A stretch of DNA of 64,000 bases from CAISKJ01 sp046351555 (GTDB taxonomy: Bacteria > Myxococcota_A > Polyangia > Polyangiales > Ga0077539). Where the stretch lies: the NCBI GenBank assembly GCA_046351555.1, contig JAXLYI010000025.1, forward strand, positions 127,370 to 191,369, written 5' to 3'. The notes under the pieces are model-generated. The model did no database searches. It saw only the letters and a program-made list of their open reading frames with translations, and was not told the DNA's origin. This document shows, in pieces, positions 33,110-42,585 of this stretch. The number at the start of each line of letters is the position of its first letter. The stretch's first letter is position 1. The position numbers and the translations under genes are program-made.

Positions 33110-35048
33110 GTCAGCGCCGGTGTTGGTGGCGATGGTGTAGATCTCGGCGGTGGGGAGACTGGCCGTCGGCGTCTCAACTGCCCCGAAAACGTCACGCCTC
33201 CGCTGACCAGGAAACGCCCGCCGGGGAGTGCGACTGCCGACGCACCCGTGAAGGGCGAGCGCATCGGCGCGAGCGCCATCGACGTGCCGCGCTCGAGATC
33301 GAAGCGCTGCGCCTCGCCGATCGAAACTGGCGTCGAGTTGACGCCTCCGAACCCCCAGGCGAAGGCGTCCGGGGTAAACGCCACCGCCTCACTTCTGCGC
33401 CCGAAGCCGTACCCCGGCAGGAAGGTCCACGGGTTGGTGCTCGTCGAAGAGGGCGCGGAGGGTGAGGTCCGGCATGGAGAAGACGTGGAATGATCCGGCG
33501 CCGTCGGGCACTCCGGCCACGGATCCCATGATCCCCATCCCCGCGACGGGCCCCATGGTCCATCGGTTCGCCGCGATGTCGTAGGTGAGAATCCGCGAGG
33601 GAGTCGTACGTAGAGCTGCGCTCCCTCGCGCGTGAGCAATCGTCGTGTTGGAGAACAGGTTGCTGGTGGCTTGCCCACGTGTCGGTGGCCGGCGTGTAGA
33701 TCTGGACGCCAGTGCTGCGGCTGCCGACGACAATACGGCCGTCATCCAGCACGACGGCGTACCTCGGCGCCGCCCCGGTGCGCAGCGGGGAGCGCATCTC
33801 CCAACGGTTGGCGCGAGGGTCATACGCCTCCACCTCGCGCAAGGGCGTCGTCCCCGTCCAGCGAGGGAGTCCGCCGATCGCGAGCACACGGCCGTCCGGC
33901 AGGGGCTGGTGGCGTGGTCCCGGCGCCCCACGAGCATCGGCGCGGTCGGCACGGCGCACGGCCCCGCCTCGCAGGGGGCACCCGATGGGCAGGCGTTGGC
34001 GCAGCGCCCGCAGTTCGCCGCGTCGGTCTGGAGCGAGACGCAAGCCGCGCCCGCAGCGCGTCTGGCCCGCGGGGCAGTCGGTCGTCGCCGCGCAGGTGCC
34101 GCTCGAGCACGTCTGCCCCGTGGGGCAGGCCATGGTGGCGAAGGTCATCCCGTCGGCGTTGCAGACGCGGCGCTCGACGGCGGAGGCGCGGCTCGCCGTG
34201 CCGGGGGTGCACCCAGGCGCGCGGCACTCGCCGCCGACGCACGTCGCCCCAGCGGCGCAGGCGGCCACGGTCGCCGAGCCATGCCGTCGGCGTTGCAGGT
34301 GCGGCGGGCCGTGGCGCTCTCGCACGAGACGGCGCCCGGCGAGCAGAGCAGCATGCGGCACGCGCCCGCCATGCGGATCTCCCCGACCGCGCAGTCGCGC
34401 TCCGGGGCCGCGCCCATCGCTGCACTCGCGCACCGCGGAGGTTGGACGCGCAGGTCGCGACGCCCGGCGTGCGGCCGGTCTGCGGCGCGCAGGTGCGGTC
34501 GCCGCCGCAGCGCTGGCCCATCGGGCAGTCGCGGTCCTCGACGCACTCGACGCAGCGCATGGCCGCGGTGTCACAGGCCGGGCGGGTGGCCGACGGTCGC
34601 GCGAGGAGCGGCACGCGACCGTCGCGACGCAGACGTTGGCGACGCAGCGGAAGCTCGGGTCGCAGTCCGCGTCGGCCACGCAGTCGACGCAGCGCGACTG
34701 GTTGAGGTCGCACGCACACACGGCCGGGGCACATGCGCGACGAGTTGCACGGCGTCGCCGCCGCACCGGCCGCTGGCGCGAACAGGGTGGCGCCGCCGCA
34801 GTGGGCGGTGGCGAGGCGATCGACGCACCGCATCCGCGCGAGGAATCGCACCGCTGCCCGCCCGCGCACACGCCGCCGTCGCCGCAGGGGCGCCGAAGGC
34901 AGCATCCGCAAGCGTGTCGGCGGCCGCGTCGTGCGGTCTGGCCGCGGCGTCCGCGGGCCTCGGTGGGACGGTGTCGGGCGAGCAGGCGAGGAGGGCCGCG
35001 AGGGAGGCGCCACCGCAGGCAAGGAAGCGCAGGAACGCGCAAGGTCAT
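33110..35048 (-). pseudogene. Kelch/Cys-rich lipoprotein gene, copy A (multiply frameshifted)
   Basis: The start at 35048 (MTLRVPAL) parallels copy B. Fragments in different frames give a lipoprotein-like leader, then a Cys-rich region with repeated CxxG/GxC units (RCVANVCVATVACRSSRD; CRAPGCTPG), then kelch-type beta-propeller blades (LPDGRVLAIGGL, YDPRANRWEMRSPLRTGAAP, VVLDDGRIVVGS, ALPGGRFLVSGGV). Kelch blades of this galactose-oxidase style form a propeller on secreted myxobacterial proteins. At least four frame changes are needed to read it. The 3' end is approximate because the frame runs into antisense of a Rpn remnant. Either decayed or badly sequenced because it is in a repeat. Confidence 0.65.
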
Positions 35049-35299
35049 AGGCGGAGGGCTCCGGGTGGTGTCGTCCCCACGGAGGTGCGCTCCGCCCGGC
35101 TGGCTTCCCCACGACGCTATCACGCATCCCGCCGCGGGCCAACGGGCAGGCTCCGCGCGACGGCAGATCGCGGGCGGGCCCCGTCCGTGGCGGCCCCGCG
35201 AGGCGACGGGCGTCTCGCGCAGTTGAGGAACTACGGCGGGAGGAGCTTCGCGCGCAGGAGCCGGAGGCGCCGAGAGCGCAGGCGGGGCGGGGCCGCCGT

Positions 35300-35477
35300 C
35301 ACCGCCGGGCGTGCGCCGCCGCGAAGTCCGGCCGCACGCGGATTTGTGAGAAGGGCGAGTTCTCGCGGCGCAAGTCGTCGACGGACTTCTCCCCCGCGCG
35401 AGCGCGTCGGCGTCCTGCGCGCGCGAGGCCGCCTTCTCCGCAAGCCGGCTCTCGGGGGTCGAGACGTCGTCGCTCAT
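35300..35477 (-). pseudogene. Small protein gene in the copy-A insert, one frameshift
   Basis: The ATG at 35477 begins MSDDVSTPESRLAEKAASRA. A run of five G near 35397 breaks the frame; with one more G it continues KSVDDLRRENSPFSQIRV to a stop at 35300, about 59 residues in all. It lies between Rpn copy A and kelch copy A and is absent from copy B. Charged, helical, no known family; could be a small regulatory or antitoxin-like protein, but nothing proves it. Confidence 0.4.
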
Positions 35478-35532
35478 GGCGCGACGAGCCCTAGGCGCGA
35501 ACGCTGACGCCCGCAAGACGCGCGACGCGCCG

Positions 35533-36484
35533 TCAGCCGCCGTCGCGCTGGTCCGCAGCAGGCGCTTCGAGCGCGCGCAGGCGAGCCTCGACGTCTGCGG
35601 CCCTGGCCTCCGCGCCGGCGGCCTAGCCTCTGCGTCTGCGGCCCTCGCCTCGGCGTCGGCGCGGGCCTTCGCCTCCGCGTCCGCCCGCGCCGCCCCCTCC
35701 GCGTCCGCCCGCGTGGCCTCCGCGTCCGCCCGCGCCGCCGCGGCGTGCGTTCGCGCTCCCTGGCCTCGACGGTGCGGCGCACACAGTCGACCTCCTCGCG
35801 CGCCCGCTCGATGGCGTCGCGCTCGGCCGGCGTGAAGGTCTCCTCCCGCGCCGCCTCCAGCGCCTCGCGCTGCGCGTCGCTCGGCGGGACGTCAGCGACG
35901 GGCCGGCTCCAGGTCTTGCGCGTGGGCGAAGAGCGCGGCCCAGCGCTCGCTGGCGGAGTCGGGGACGTGGTCGCCGAGCTTGGGCAGCTCCATGAAGACG
36001 TACTGAACCTGCCCGAGCGAACGCGCGCCGCTGGCGTGCTCGGCCATGCTCCAGCGGCTCACCGGGGGACGCGCGGCTGGAGGGCGGCGTCGCGCTCGGC
36101 GTCGCGCCGAGAGCACGAAGTCGCAGATGGAGACGGCCACCACGTCGGTGAGCTCGTCGTAGGGCTTCCGCGTTCGAGCGTGCCCACGTAGGCCTTACAG
36201 GCGTTGTAGACGACGCGGTTGAGGAAGGCCGTGACGGGGAGCACCTGCATCTCCACGATGAAGGTCGCGCCGCCCTTCTCGCGGCAACGCACGTCGAGGA
36301 TCGACAGCTTCCGCCCCATCGCCAGCGGCACCTGCTCGGGCAGCAGGTGCTCGATCTCCGTGATGGCGCGGTCGCCGCCGCGGTCGAGCAGGTCGTTGAG
36401 CAGCCCGATCAGCACGCGCGGGTGCCCGCCGAACACCTTGCGGAAGACGACGTCGTTCTTGAGGTCGGCGTAGCCCGCGGAGGC
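35533..36484 (-). pseudogene. Rpn-family recombination-promoting nuclease, copy A (frameshifted)
   Basis: Reads ADLKNDVVFRKVFGGHPRVL at the N-terminus and GRKLSILDVRCREKGGATF-IVEMQ in the nuclease core (Asp and ExQ of the PD-(D/E)XK variant active site), then breaks near 36110-36170 and again in the C-terminal coiled coil (ADAEA repeats). The stop at 35533 follows RLRALEAPAADQRDGG. No good start codon precedes ADLKND; copy B has GTG at the matching place. Rpn proteins are DNA endonucleases often labelled as putative transposases. Very close to copy B. Confidence 0.7.
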
Positions 36485-36699
36485 AGTGTCGCACCGCCGA
36501 GCGCCGCGCGTCCACCACGCGGGCGGTGCGGCGGCGAGGAGCAGTGGGCGACGAACGACAGGCGACGAGCCCCGCCGGTCACCAGGGCCTCCCGACAGGT
36601 TACCACCCGCAGCGTGCTGGGCCGCGATGGGGCTCCCGCAGGCGGCGTGGCGGTGGGGTGGCGTGCGGGCGTGGTAGAGCCGCTCAAGCCACGTCCCGG

Positions 36700-37584
36700 T
36701 GTTCGCCGACCTGAAGTCGGACGATCGTCTTCAAGAAGGTCTTCGGCGGCGAGGAGCACAAGGGCATCCTGATCGCCCTGCTCAACGCGCTGCTCGCGCG
36801 CGCGCCGGAGCGGGCGGTGGTGGACGTCACGTACCTCCGCGAGGAGCGGCCGCGGGTCGAGCGCTGAAGCACTCCCATCGTCGACGTGAAGTGCCGCGAC
36901 GCCCGCGGGACCTTCTTCGTCGTCGAGATGTAGGTGCTCAGGTGGAGGCCTTCGACAAGCGCGTGGTCTACAGCGCCTCCAAGGCCTGCGTAAGACGATC
37001 GCGCGCGGCGAGGACTACCGCGCTCGACGACGTGGTGGCCATCTCCATCTGCGACTTCGTGCTCTGGCCCGACGCGCCGGGAGCCGCGCGTCCCGCTGGT
37101 GAGCCACTGGCGGATGCAGGAGCAGCACGGCGGCCGCCCAGGAGCTGCCGCAGGTGCAGTACGTGTTCGTCGAGCTCCCGAAGCTGCCGCTCGACCGGCC
37201 GCCGGGGACGTCGCGGAGTGGGCATACCGCGTGTTCCGCCGGGCGCCCGCGCTGCGCGACGTGCCCGCCCACGTGCGCCACGAGGGCCGCGTCGGGCGCT
37301 CGAGGCCGCCCGCAACGCCCACTTCAGCGCCGAGGAGTGGGAGGCCTACGACCGCGAGGGCGTCGCCATCCAAGACGCGCGCGGCGCCGTGAGCTTCGCG
37401 GTGCGGCGCGAGGCCACCGCGAGCCGCCAGCAGGTGGTCGGATGCTCCTGGCGCACGCGGGCGTCGCCCTCGCCGAAGGCCGACAGACGCGGCTGGAGGG
37501 CTGCGACGACGCCGCCGAGCTCGGCGCGTGGATCGTCCGCGCGGCGGCGGCGCGCGGCGGGCGACGTGTTCGGCGGGTGACGCC
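36700..37584 (+). pseudogene. Decayed Rpn-family nuclease on the plus strand
   Basis: Fragments in several frames: FADLKSDD at the start, then KKVFGGEEHKGILIALLNAL, VDVKCRDARGTFFVVEM, QYVFVELPKLPLDR, EWAYRVFRRAP, and AELGAWIVRAAAARGG at the end. An in-frame stop follows EERPRVER and the coding frame shifts at least five times, more than in the minus-strand copies. It differs in sequence from copies A and B, so it is an older, separate family member in opposite orientation. It lies between the two duplicated segments. Confidence 0.65.
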
Positions 37585-37589
37585 GGGGC

Positions 37590-39520
37590 GTCGGCGCCAG
37601 GAGTTGGTGGCGATGGTGTAGATCGCGGCGGTGTTGAGAATCTCACCTCGCATCGGATCACCCATGTAGCGCAGCCCTCCCGCGACGAGGAAGCGCCCTC
37701 TGAGAATCGTGCAACCGCAGTCGATTCGCGGGTGGTGGGCATCGACGCTAGAGGGCGGCGGTCCCTTCGACAGTTGACCCGCCGGACCCGGTCGAGACTG
37801 CTCACTGCCGATGACGATGCCTCCAAAACCATAGGCAGCGCCGTCTGCGGCGAACGCGATCCTTCGCTGAAGGAACCGAAGCCGTTGGCGGGAAACACTG
37901 TCCAACGGTTGGTCGCCGTCGAGAACGTTGCACGCTGCATCGGGGCGGAGAACACGAAGACGTGGAGCAGTCCCTCAGGATCTACCGCGAACGAGTTGGA
38001 GCGGGCTCCCAAGCCCGCGGGGAGCGGGACCATGGTCCACTGGCGCGTGGCGAGCTCGTAGATCGCCATCTGCCCTTGCAAGAGCGCGTAGACGCGCCCT
38101 GCCCGCGCCGCCAACTGGTAGGTCGCCCCCAGGGGCCGTTGCGAGTGAAGGTCCAGGCGTCGAGGGACGGCGTTAAAGATCTGGATCTCCATCCGTTGTA
38201 GCTGCCGATGACCACCCGCCCGTCCTCGAACTGCGCGGCAGCGATGGGCGCCGCACCGATCGGGAGCGACGGCAGCGCCTCCTGCCGGTTCGTGACGGGG
38301 TCGTAACGCTCCACGTCTCGAAGAAGCGTTCCGCCTGGAATGAACCCCCGATCGCGAGGACCCGCCCGTCCGGGAGCGGGAGAAGCGCATGTGCGGGGCG
38401 CGGAACGAGCATCGGCGCGGTCGCGACGGCGCACATCCCCGCGTCGCACGCCGCGCCCGCGGGGCGCGTTGGCGCAAGCGCCCGCAGTTGGCCGCGTCGG
38501 TCTGGAGCAGAGACGCAGGCCGAGCCGCAGCGCGTCTGGCCCGCGGGGCAGTCGGTTGTCGCCGCGCAGGTACCGCCCGAGCACGTCTGCCCCGTGGGGC
38601 GGGCAGGCCATGGTGGCGAAGGTCATCCCGTCGGCGTTGCAGACGCGGCGCTCGGTGGCGGAGGCGCGCAGGCTCGCCATGCCGGGGTGCACCCGGGCGC
38701 GCGGCACTCGCCGCCGACGCACATCGCCCCAGCGGCGCAGGCGGCCACGGTGTAGGCCATGCCGTCGGCGTTGCAGGTTCGGCGGGCCGTGGCGCTATCG
38801 CACGAGACGGCGCCCGGCGAGCAGAGCAGCATGCGGCACGCGCCCGCCATGCAGATCTCCCCGACCGCGCAGTCGCGCTCCGAGGCCACGCCCATCGCGC
38901 TGCACTCGCGCACGCGGAGGTTGGACGCGCAGGTCGCGACGCCCGGCGTGCAGCCGGTCTGCGGCGCGCAGGTGCGGTCGCCGCCGCAGCGCTGGCCCAT
39001 CGGGCAGTCGCGGTCCTCGACGCACTCGACGCAGCGCATGGCCGCGGTGTCGCAGACCAGGCCGTTGGCCGAGCAGTCGCGCGAGGAGCGGCACGCGACC
39101 GTCGCGACGCAGACGTTGGCGACGCAGCGGAGGAGCTCGGGTCGCAGTCCGCGTCGGCCACGCAGTCGACGCAGCGCGACCGTTGAGGTCGCACACCTGG
39201 CCGGGGCACATGCGCGACGAGTTGCACGGCGTCGCCGCCACGCACCGGCCGCTGGCGCAGACGGGGGTGGCGCCGCCGCAGTGGGCGGTGGCGGGCAGTC
39301 GACGCGCACCGCATCCGTGCGAGGTCGCAACTGCCGCCGCGCACACGCCGCCGTCGCCGCAGGGGCCGCCGAGGGCAGCATCCGCAAGCGCGTCGGCGGC
39401 CGCGTCGGTGCGGTCGGCCGCGGCGTCCGCAGGCCTCGGTGGGACGGTGTCGGGCGAGCAGGCGGGAGGGCCGCGAGGAGGCGCCGAAGGCAAGAGGAGG
39501 CAGGGAACGCGCAAAGTCAT
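37590..39520 (-). pseudogene. Kelch/Cys-rich lipoprotein gene, copy B (multiply frameshifted)
   Basis: ATG at 39520 (MTLRVPCLLLPSA) with a leader that would end in a lipobox near PACSPD if one base is restored. An Asp/Ala linker and a Cys-rich region follow, read well over one stretch (CVEDRDCPMGQRCGGDRTCA; CMAGACRMLLCSPGAVSC; CRAPGCTP). Propeller blades come after (LPDGRVLAIGG, RGRFLVAGGLRYMGD, AIYTIATNSW) in other frames. The two copies break at different places, so they did not inherit a common set of lesions. The 3' boundary is approximate, as in copy A. Confidence 0.65.
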
Positions 39521-39587
39521 GGGCGGAGGTGCTCAGGTGGTGTCGTTCCCGCGGAGGTGCCGACTCCGCCCGACGACTCCCACGACG

Positions 39588-40667
39588 CTATCGCACATCC
39601 CGCAGCAGGCCAACGGGCAGGCTCCGCGCGACGGCGGGTCGCCGGCGGGCCCGTCCGTGGCGGCCCGCGAGGAGCGACGGGCGTCTCGCGCCGGAGAGGA
39701 GCACGGCGGGGGAGCAGGAGTCAGCCGCCGTCGCTTCGGCGCGACGAGCGCTTCGAGCGCGCGCAGGCGGGACTCGACGTCGGCGATCTTCGCCTCGGCG
39801 GCCGCAGCCCCCAGCCTCGGCGTCGGCGCGTGCCTTCGCCTCCGCGTCCGCCCGCGCGGCCTCCGCGTCCGCCCGCGTGGCCTCCGCGTTCGCCCGCGCG
39901 GCCTCCGCGTCCGCCCGCGCGGCCGCGGCGTCGCGTTCGCGCTCCCTGGCCTCGACGGTGCGACGCACCTGGTCGACCTCCTCGCGCGCCCGCTCGATGG
40001 CGTCGCGCTCGGCGGGTGTGAAGGTCTCCTCCCGCGCCGCCTCCAGCGCCTCGCGCTGCGCGTCGCTCAGCGGAACGTCCGCGACGGAGCCCGGCTCCAG
40101 GTCTTGCGCGTGGGCGAAGAGCGCGGCCCAGCGCTCGCTGGCGGAGCCGGGGACGTGGTCGCCGAGCTTGGGCAGCTCCATGAAGACGTACTGAACCTGC
40201 CCGAGCGAGCGCGCGCCGCTGGCGTGCTCGGCCATGCTCCAGCGGCTCACCAGGGGGACGCGCGGCTGGAGGGCGGCGTCGCGCTCGGCGTCGCGCCAGA
40301 GCACGAAGTCGCAGATGGAGACGGCCACCACGTCGGTGAGCTCGTGGTAGGGCTTCCCCCGTTCGAGCGTGCCCACGTACGCCTTGCAGGCGTTGTAGAC
40401 GACGCGGTTGAGGAAGGCCGTGACGGGGAGCACCTGCATCTCCACGATGAAGGTCGCGCCGCCCCGCTCGCGGCACCGCACGTCGAGGATCGACAGCTTC
40501 CGCCCCATCGCCAGCGGCACCTGCTCGGGGGGCAGGTACTCGATCTCCGCGATGGCATGGTCGCCGCCGCGGTCGAGCAGGTCGTTGAGCAGCCCGATCA
40601 GCACGCGCGGGTGCCCGCCGAACACCTTGCGGAAGACGACGTCGTTCTTGAGGTCGGCGTAGCCCAC
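39588..40667 (-). CDS. Rpn-family recombination-promoting nuclease, copy B
   Basis: The best preserved copy: 359 residues as read. GTG start at 40667 (GYADLKNDVVFRKVF). The nuclease core GRKLSILDVRCRERGGATF-IVEMQVL has the Asp and E-x-Q of the PD-(D/E)XK fold; YNACKAYVGTLERGKPYHEL and VQYVFMELPKL are typical for the family (often labelled PD-(D/E)XK nuclease family transposase). The C-terminal third is a coiled coil of ARADAEA repeats. A run of five C (39808-39812) shifts the frame in that coil; in the alternative frame the chain ends with KIADVESRLRALEAL at 39721, as in copy A. Rpn nucleases raise recA-independent recombination and occur in variable multicopy loci. Confidence 0.8.
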   Translation of the reverse strand: MGYADLKNDVVFRKVFGGHPRVLIGLLNDLLDRGGDHAIAEIEYLPPEQVPLAMGRKLSILDVRCRERGGATFIVEMQVLPVTAFLNRVVYNACKAYVGTLERGKPYHELTDVVAVSICDFVLWRDAERDAALQPRVPLVSRWSMAEHASGARSLGQVQYVFMELPKLGDHVPGSASERWAALFAHAQDLEPGSVADVPLSDAQREALEAAREETFTPAERDAIERAREEVDQVRRTVEARERERDAAAARADAEAARANAEATRADAEAARADAEAKARADAEAGGCGRRGEDRRRRVPPARARSARRAEATAADSCSPAVLLSGARRPSLLAGRHGRARRRPAVARSLPVGLLRDVR

Positions 40668-40926
40668 GGAGGCAGTGTCGCACCGCCGGGCGCCGCGCGT
40701 CCACCGCGGGCGGTGCGGCGGCGGGGGGCGGTGGGCGACGGGCAACGAGGGCGACGAGCCCCGCCGGTCGCAGAGCCTCCCGACGGGTTACCACCGCAGC
40801 GTGCTGGAGCGCGATGGGGAGCTCTCCGCGGGCGGCGTGGCGGTGGGGTGGCGTGGCGGCGTGCTCGAGAGGCGCCCGACGGCGGAATCGCGCGTGGTTT
40901 CTGCTGCGCGCGGGTACAATCGGCGC

Positions 40927-41301
40927 ATGGCGATCGGCTGGACGGGCGTGCAACGGGTGACGGTCGACGGCGTCCTGGCGCGGTTTCCGCCGGACAGCGG
41001 GAGGTGCGCGGACGCGGCGCGCGCGATCGTGCCCATCGCCCGGGATGTCGACCCCACTGCACGGGGCAGGCTCATTCAGCCTGACCCCGTCCTCGCGCCG
41101 AGGGCGCGCTTCGTCGTCCCGAAGCGGTGCCGCCTGTCGGCGTCGTGGTTCCACCACGTCACGGTCGAAGCTGCCGGGCATTGCGTCGACGTGCTCACCG
41201 GCCCCGACGGGTGCGAGGTGGCGAGCTACCTCGACGCCCACTTCGAGTACGCCGACGTCCTCCGCGTGGACGAGGTCGACCTCTCCCGGGAGGACCTGTG
41301 A
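40927..41301 (+). CDS. Small papain-fold-like protein (candidate toxin or effector domain)
   Basis: 124 residues, ATG at 40927. GRCADAARAI near residue 27 offers a Cys at a helix start; WFHHVTVEAAGHCVDVLTGP near residue 75 offers His followed by Asp in a strand pattern (H-x-V-x-V ... VDVLTG). This Cys-His-Asp order is what papain-like polymorphic-toxin domains show, usually at the C-terminus of a long secreted protein; here it stands alone without a signal peptide. Its stop overlaps the GTG of the next gene (GTGA), so the two are translated together, as in toxin-immunity or enzyme-partner pairs. The catalytic assignment is by eye and tentative. Confidence 0.5.
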   Translation: MAIGWTGVQRVTVDGVLARFPPDSGRCADAARAIVPIARDVDPTARGRLIQPDPVLAPRARFVVPKRCRLSASWFHHVTVEAAGHCVDVLTGPDGCEVASYLDAHFEYADVLRVDEVDLSREDL

Positions 41302-42476
41302 CGAACCTGCGCGCCGCCGTCGACCGCTGGATCGACGAGACCCTCGACGGGATGCTGACGCGCCCGGACATGTACGGCTCGCCGGAGAGCGTCGAACTCC
41401 AGGCGCTGCTCCTGCTCGACCTTCGCGCCTTCGTCGCCCGCCCCGAGACGGCGGAGCGTGCGGCCGCCGGGGTCTTCGACGCCTGGCTGGCGTCCTTCCG
41501 GCGCAGCCACCCGCAGCTCACGAACACGCTCCCCAGCGCGGCGCTCGGGCGGCTCCACGCGGGCGACGAAGCCGGGCAGCTCCGCGCCCTCACCGAGGCG
41601 CTCGACGCCTTCCGGCGCGACCTCGTCGCCGGCCTCACGTCGGACAACCCCTTCGCGCAGCACGATCTCACCCTCGCGGTGAGGATGCACAAGGGGAAGC
41701 GCGTCCCCCCCGCCTCCCGCATCGGCTCGTTCTACAGCCTCGTCGGGCAGGTGATGCGCTCGGTCGTCCGGCGCGGCGGCTCCCGGGGCAGGCTGCCGAG
41801 GGAGTACGAGGACGCCATCGCGGTGTTCCCGGCCGGGGGCTTCGAGATCGTGCCGGAGAACGGCATCGGCGCGCAGATCGTGATGCCCTTCGACTGGCCG
41901 CAGGCCGCGCAGCCCGCGCTCCCCGGCGTCCCTTCGCCGGAGGCCGTCGTGCGCGAGGCGTTCGGGCGCTTCGTCAGCGTCGCCGCGTGGGCCTCCGACG
42001 ACGAGCCCATGCAGCGGCTCGTTCAGGCCGTGTCCGACGAGCCGACGCGGACGCGCATGGCCCTCGACGCGATGCGCCTGCTGCCCCCCGTCGTCGGCGA
42101 CATCGAGGCCGTCGAAATTGGCGGGCGCGCGATCGTGCGCGAGCTCCCGGTGAGCTTGAGGCCGCAGGCCCGCGAGCGGCTCCTCGCGGTGGTCGCGCAC
42201 GAGCAGAAGGGCGACGCCTTCGACGCGGTCGGTACGCTGCGCATGGTCGACCTCGACGACGGCCGGCTCCGCCTGCGCACGAACGACGCCGGACGCTCCG
42301 GCTCGATCGAGGTCTGGCTGACGGGCGCCGAGATGACCGCCCAGGCGGCGACGCTCCTCGGCGTGGAGGTGCGCGTGCGGGGGGAGCGCTTCACGCGGTC
42401 CACGGGACGGCCCTTCGTGGTGGCGTCGACGCTCGTCAGCCGCGAGCTCGAAGACGGCACCGACGACGCCAACTGA
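41298..42476 (+). CDS. Unknown protein coupled to the papain-like gene
   Basis: 392 residues, GTG start overlapping the preceding stop. The N-terminal part has TRPDMYGSPESVELQALLLL; an RPxMYG motif followed by a helix appears in several small immunity-like proteins. The middle is helical, with a basic stretch (RMHKGKRVPPASRIGSFYSL). The C-terminal 100 residues form a beta-rich domain (GTLRMVDLDDGRLRLRTND; VEVRVRGERFTRSTGRPFVV). No transmembrane helix. The tight overlap makes it the obvious partner of the small protein; whether it inhibits, chaperones or works with it is not known. Confidence 0.55.
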   Translation: MTNLRAAVDRWIDETLDGMLTRPDMYGSPESVELQALLLLDLRAFVARPETAERAAAGVFDAWLASFRRSHPQLTNTLPSAALGRLHAGDEAGQLRALTEALDAFRRDLVAGLTSDNPFAQHDLTLAVRMHKGKRVPPASRIGSFYSLVGQVMRSVVRRGGSRGRLPREYEDAIAVFPAGGFEIVPENGIGAQIVMPFDWPQAAQPALPGVPSPEAVVREAFGRFVSVAAWASDDEPMQRLVQAVSDEPTRTRMALDAMRLLPPVVGDIEAVEIGGRAIVRELPVSLRPQARERLLAVVAHEQKGDAFDAVGTLRMVDLDDGRLRLRTNDAGRSGSIEVWLTGAEMTAQAATLLGVEVRVRGERFTRSTGRPFVVASTLVSRELEDGTDDAN

Positions 42477-42585
42477 TCCCGCCCACCCCCTCCGCCCGTC
42501 CGATCCGCGCGCCGTCGCGCCGGTCGCCGCGCTCAACCTCGCTCGGTGCGCTGCCGATACTCCCTCGCGAAAGGGACACCACCGC

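Larger units (their letters stand above)
33031..40865. repeat. Segmental duplication: two copies of about 3.4-3.6 kb in direct orientation
   Basis: Copy A spans about 33031-36670, copy B about 37516-40865. Each begins with the last part of a plus-strand Rpn remnant (shared GAGCTCGGCGCGTGGATCGT), then a minus-strand kelch/Cys-rich gene, then a minus-strand Rpn gene and its upstream region. Copy A has an extra 250-base insert (about 35231-35500) with a small frame. Between the copies lies a fuller plus-strand Rpn remnant. Boundaries are approximate, set by eye. Confidence 0.75.

Noticed and set aside
40675..40926. Longer start for the papain-like gene
   Set aside because: This stretch belongs to the duplicated region (matching about 36480-36670) and is not conserved as protein.
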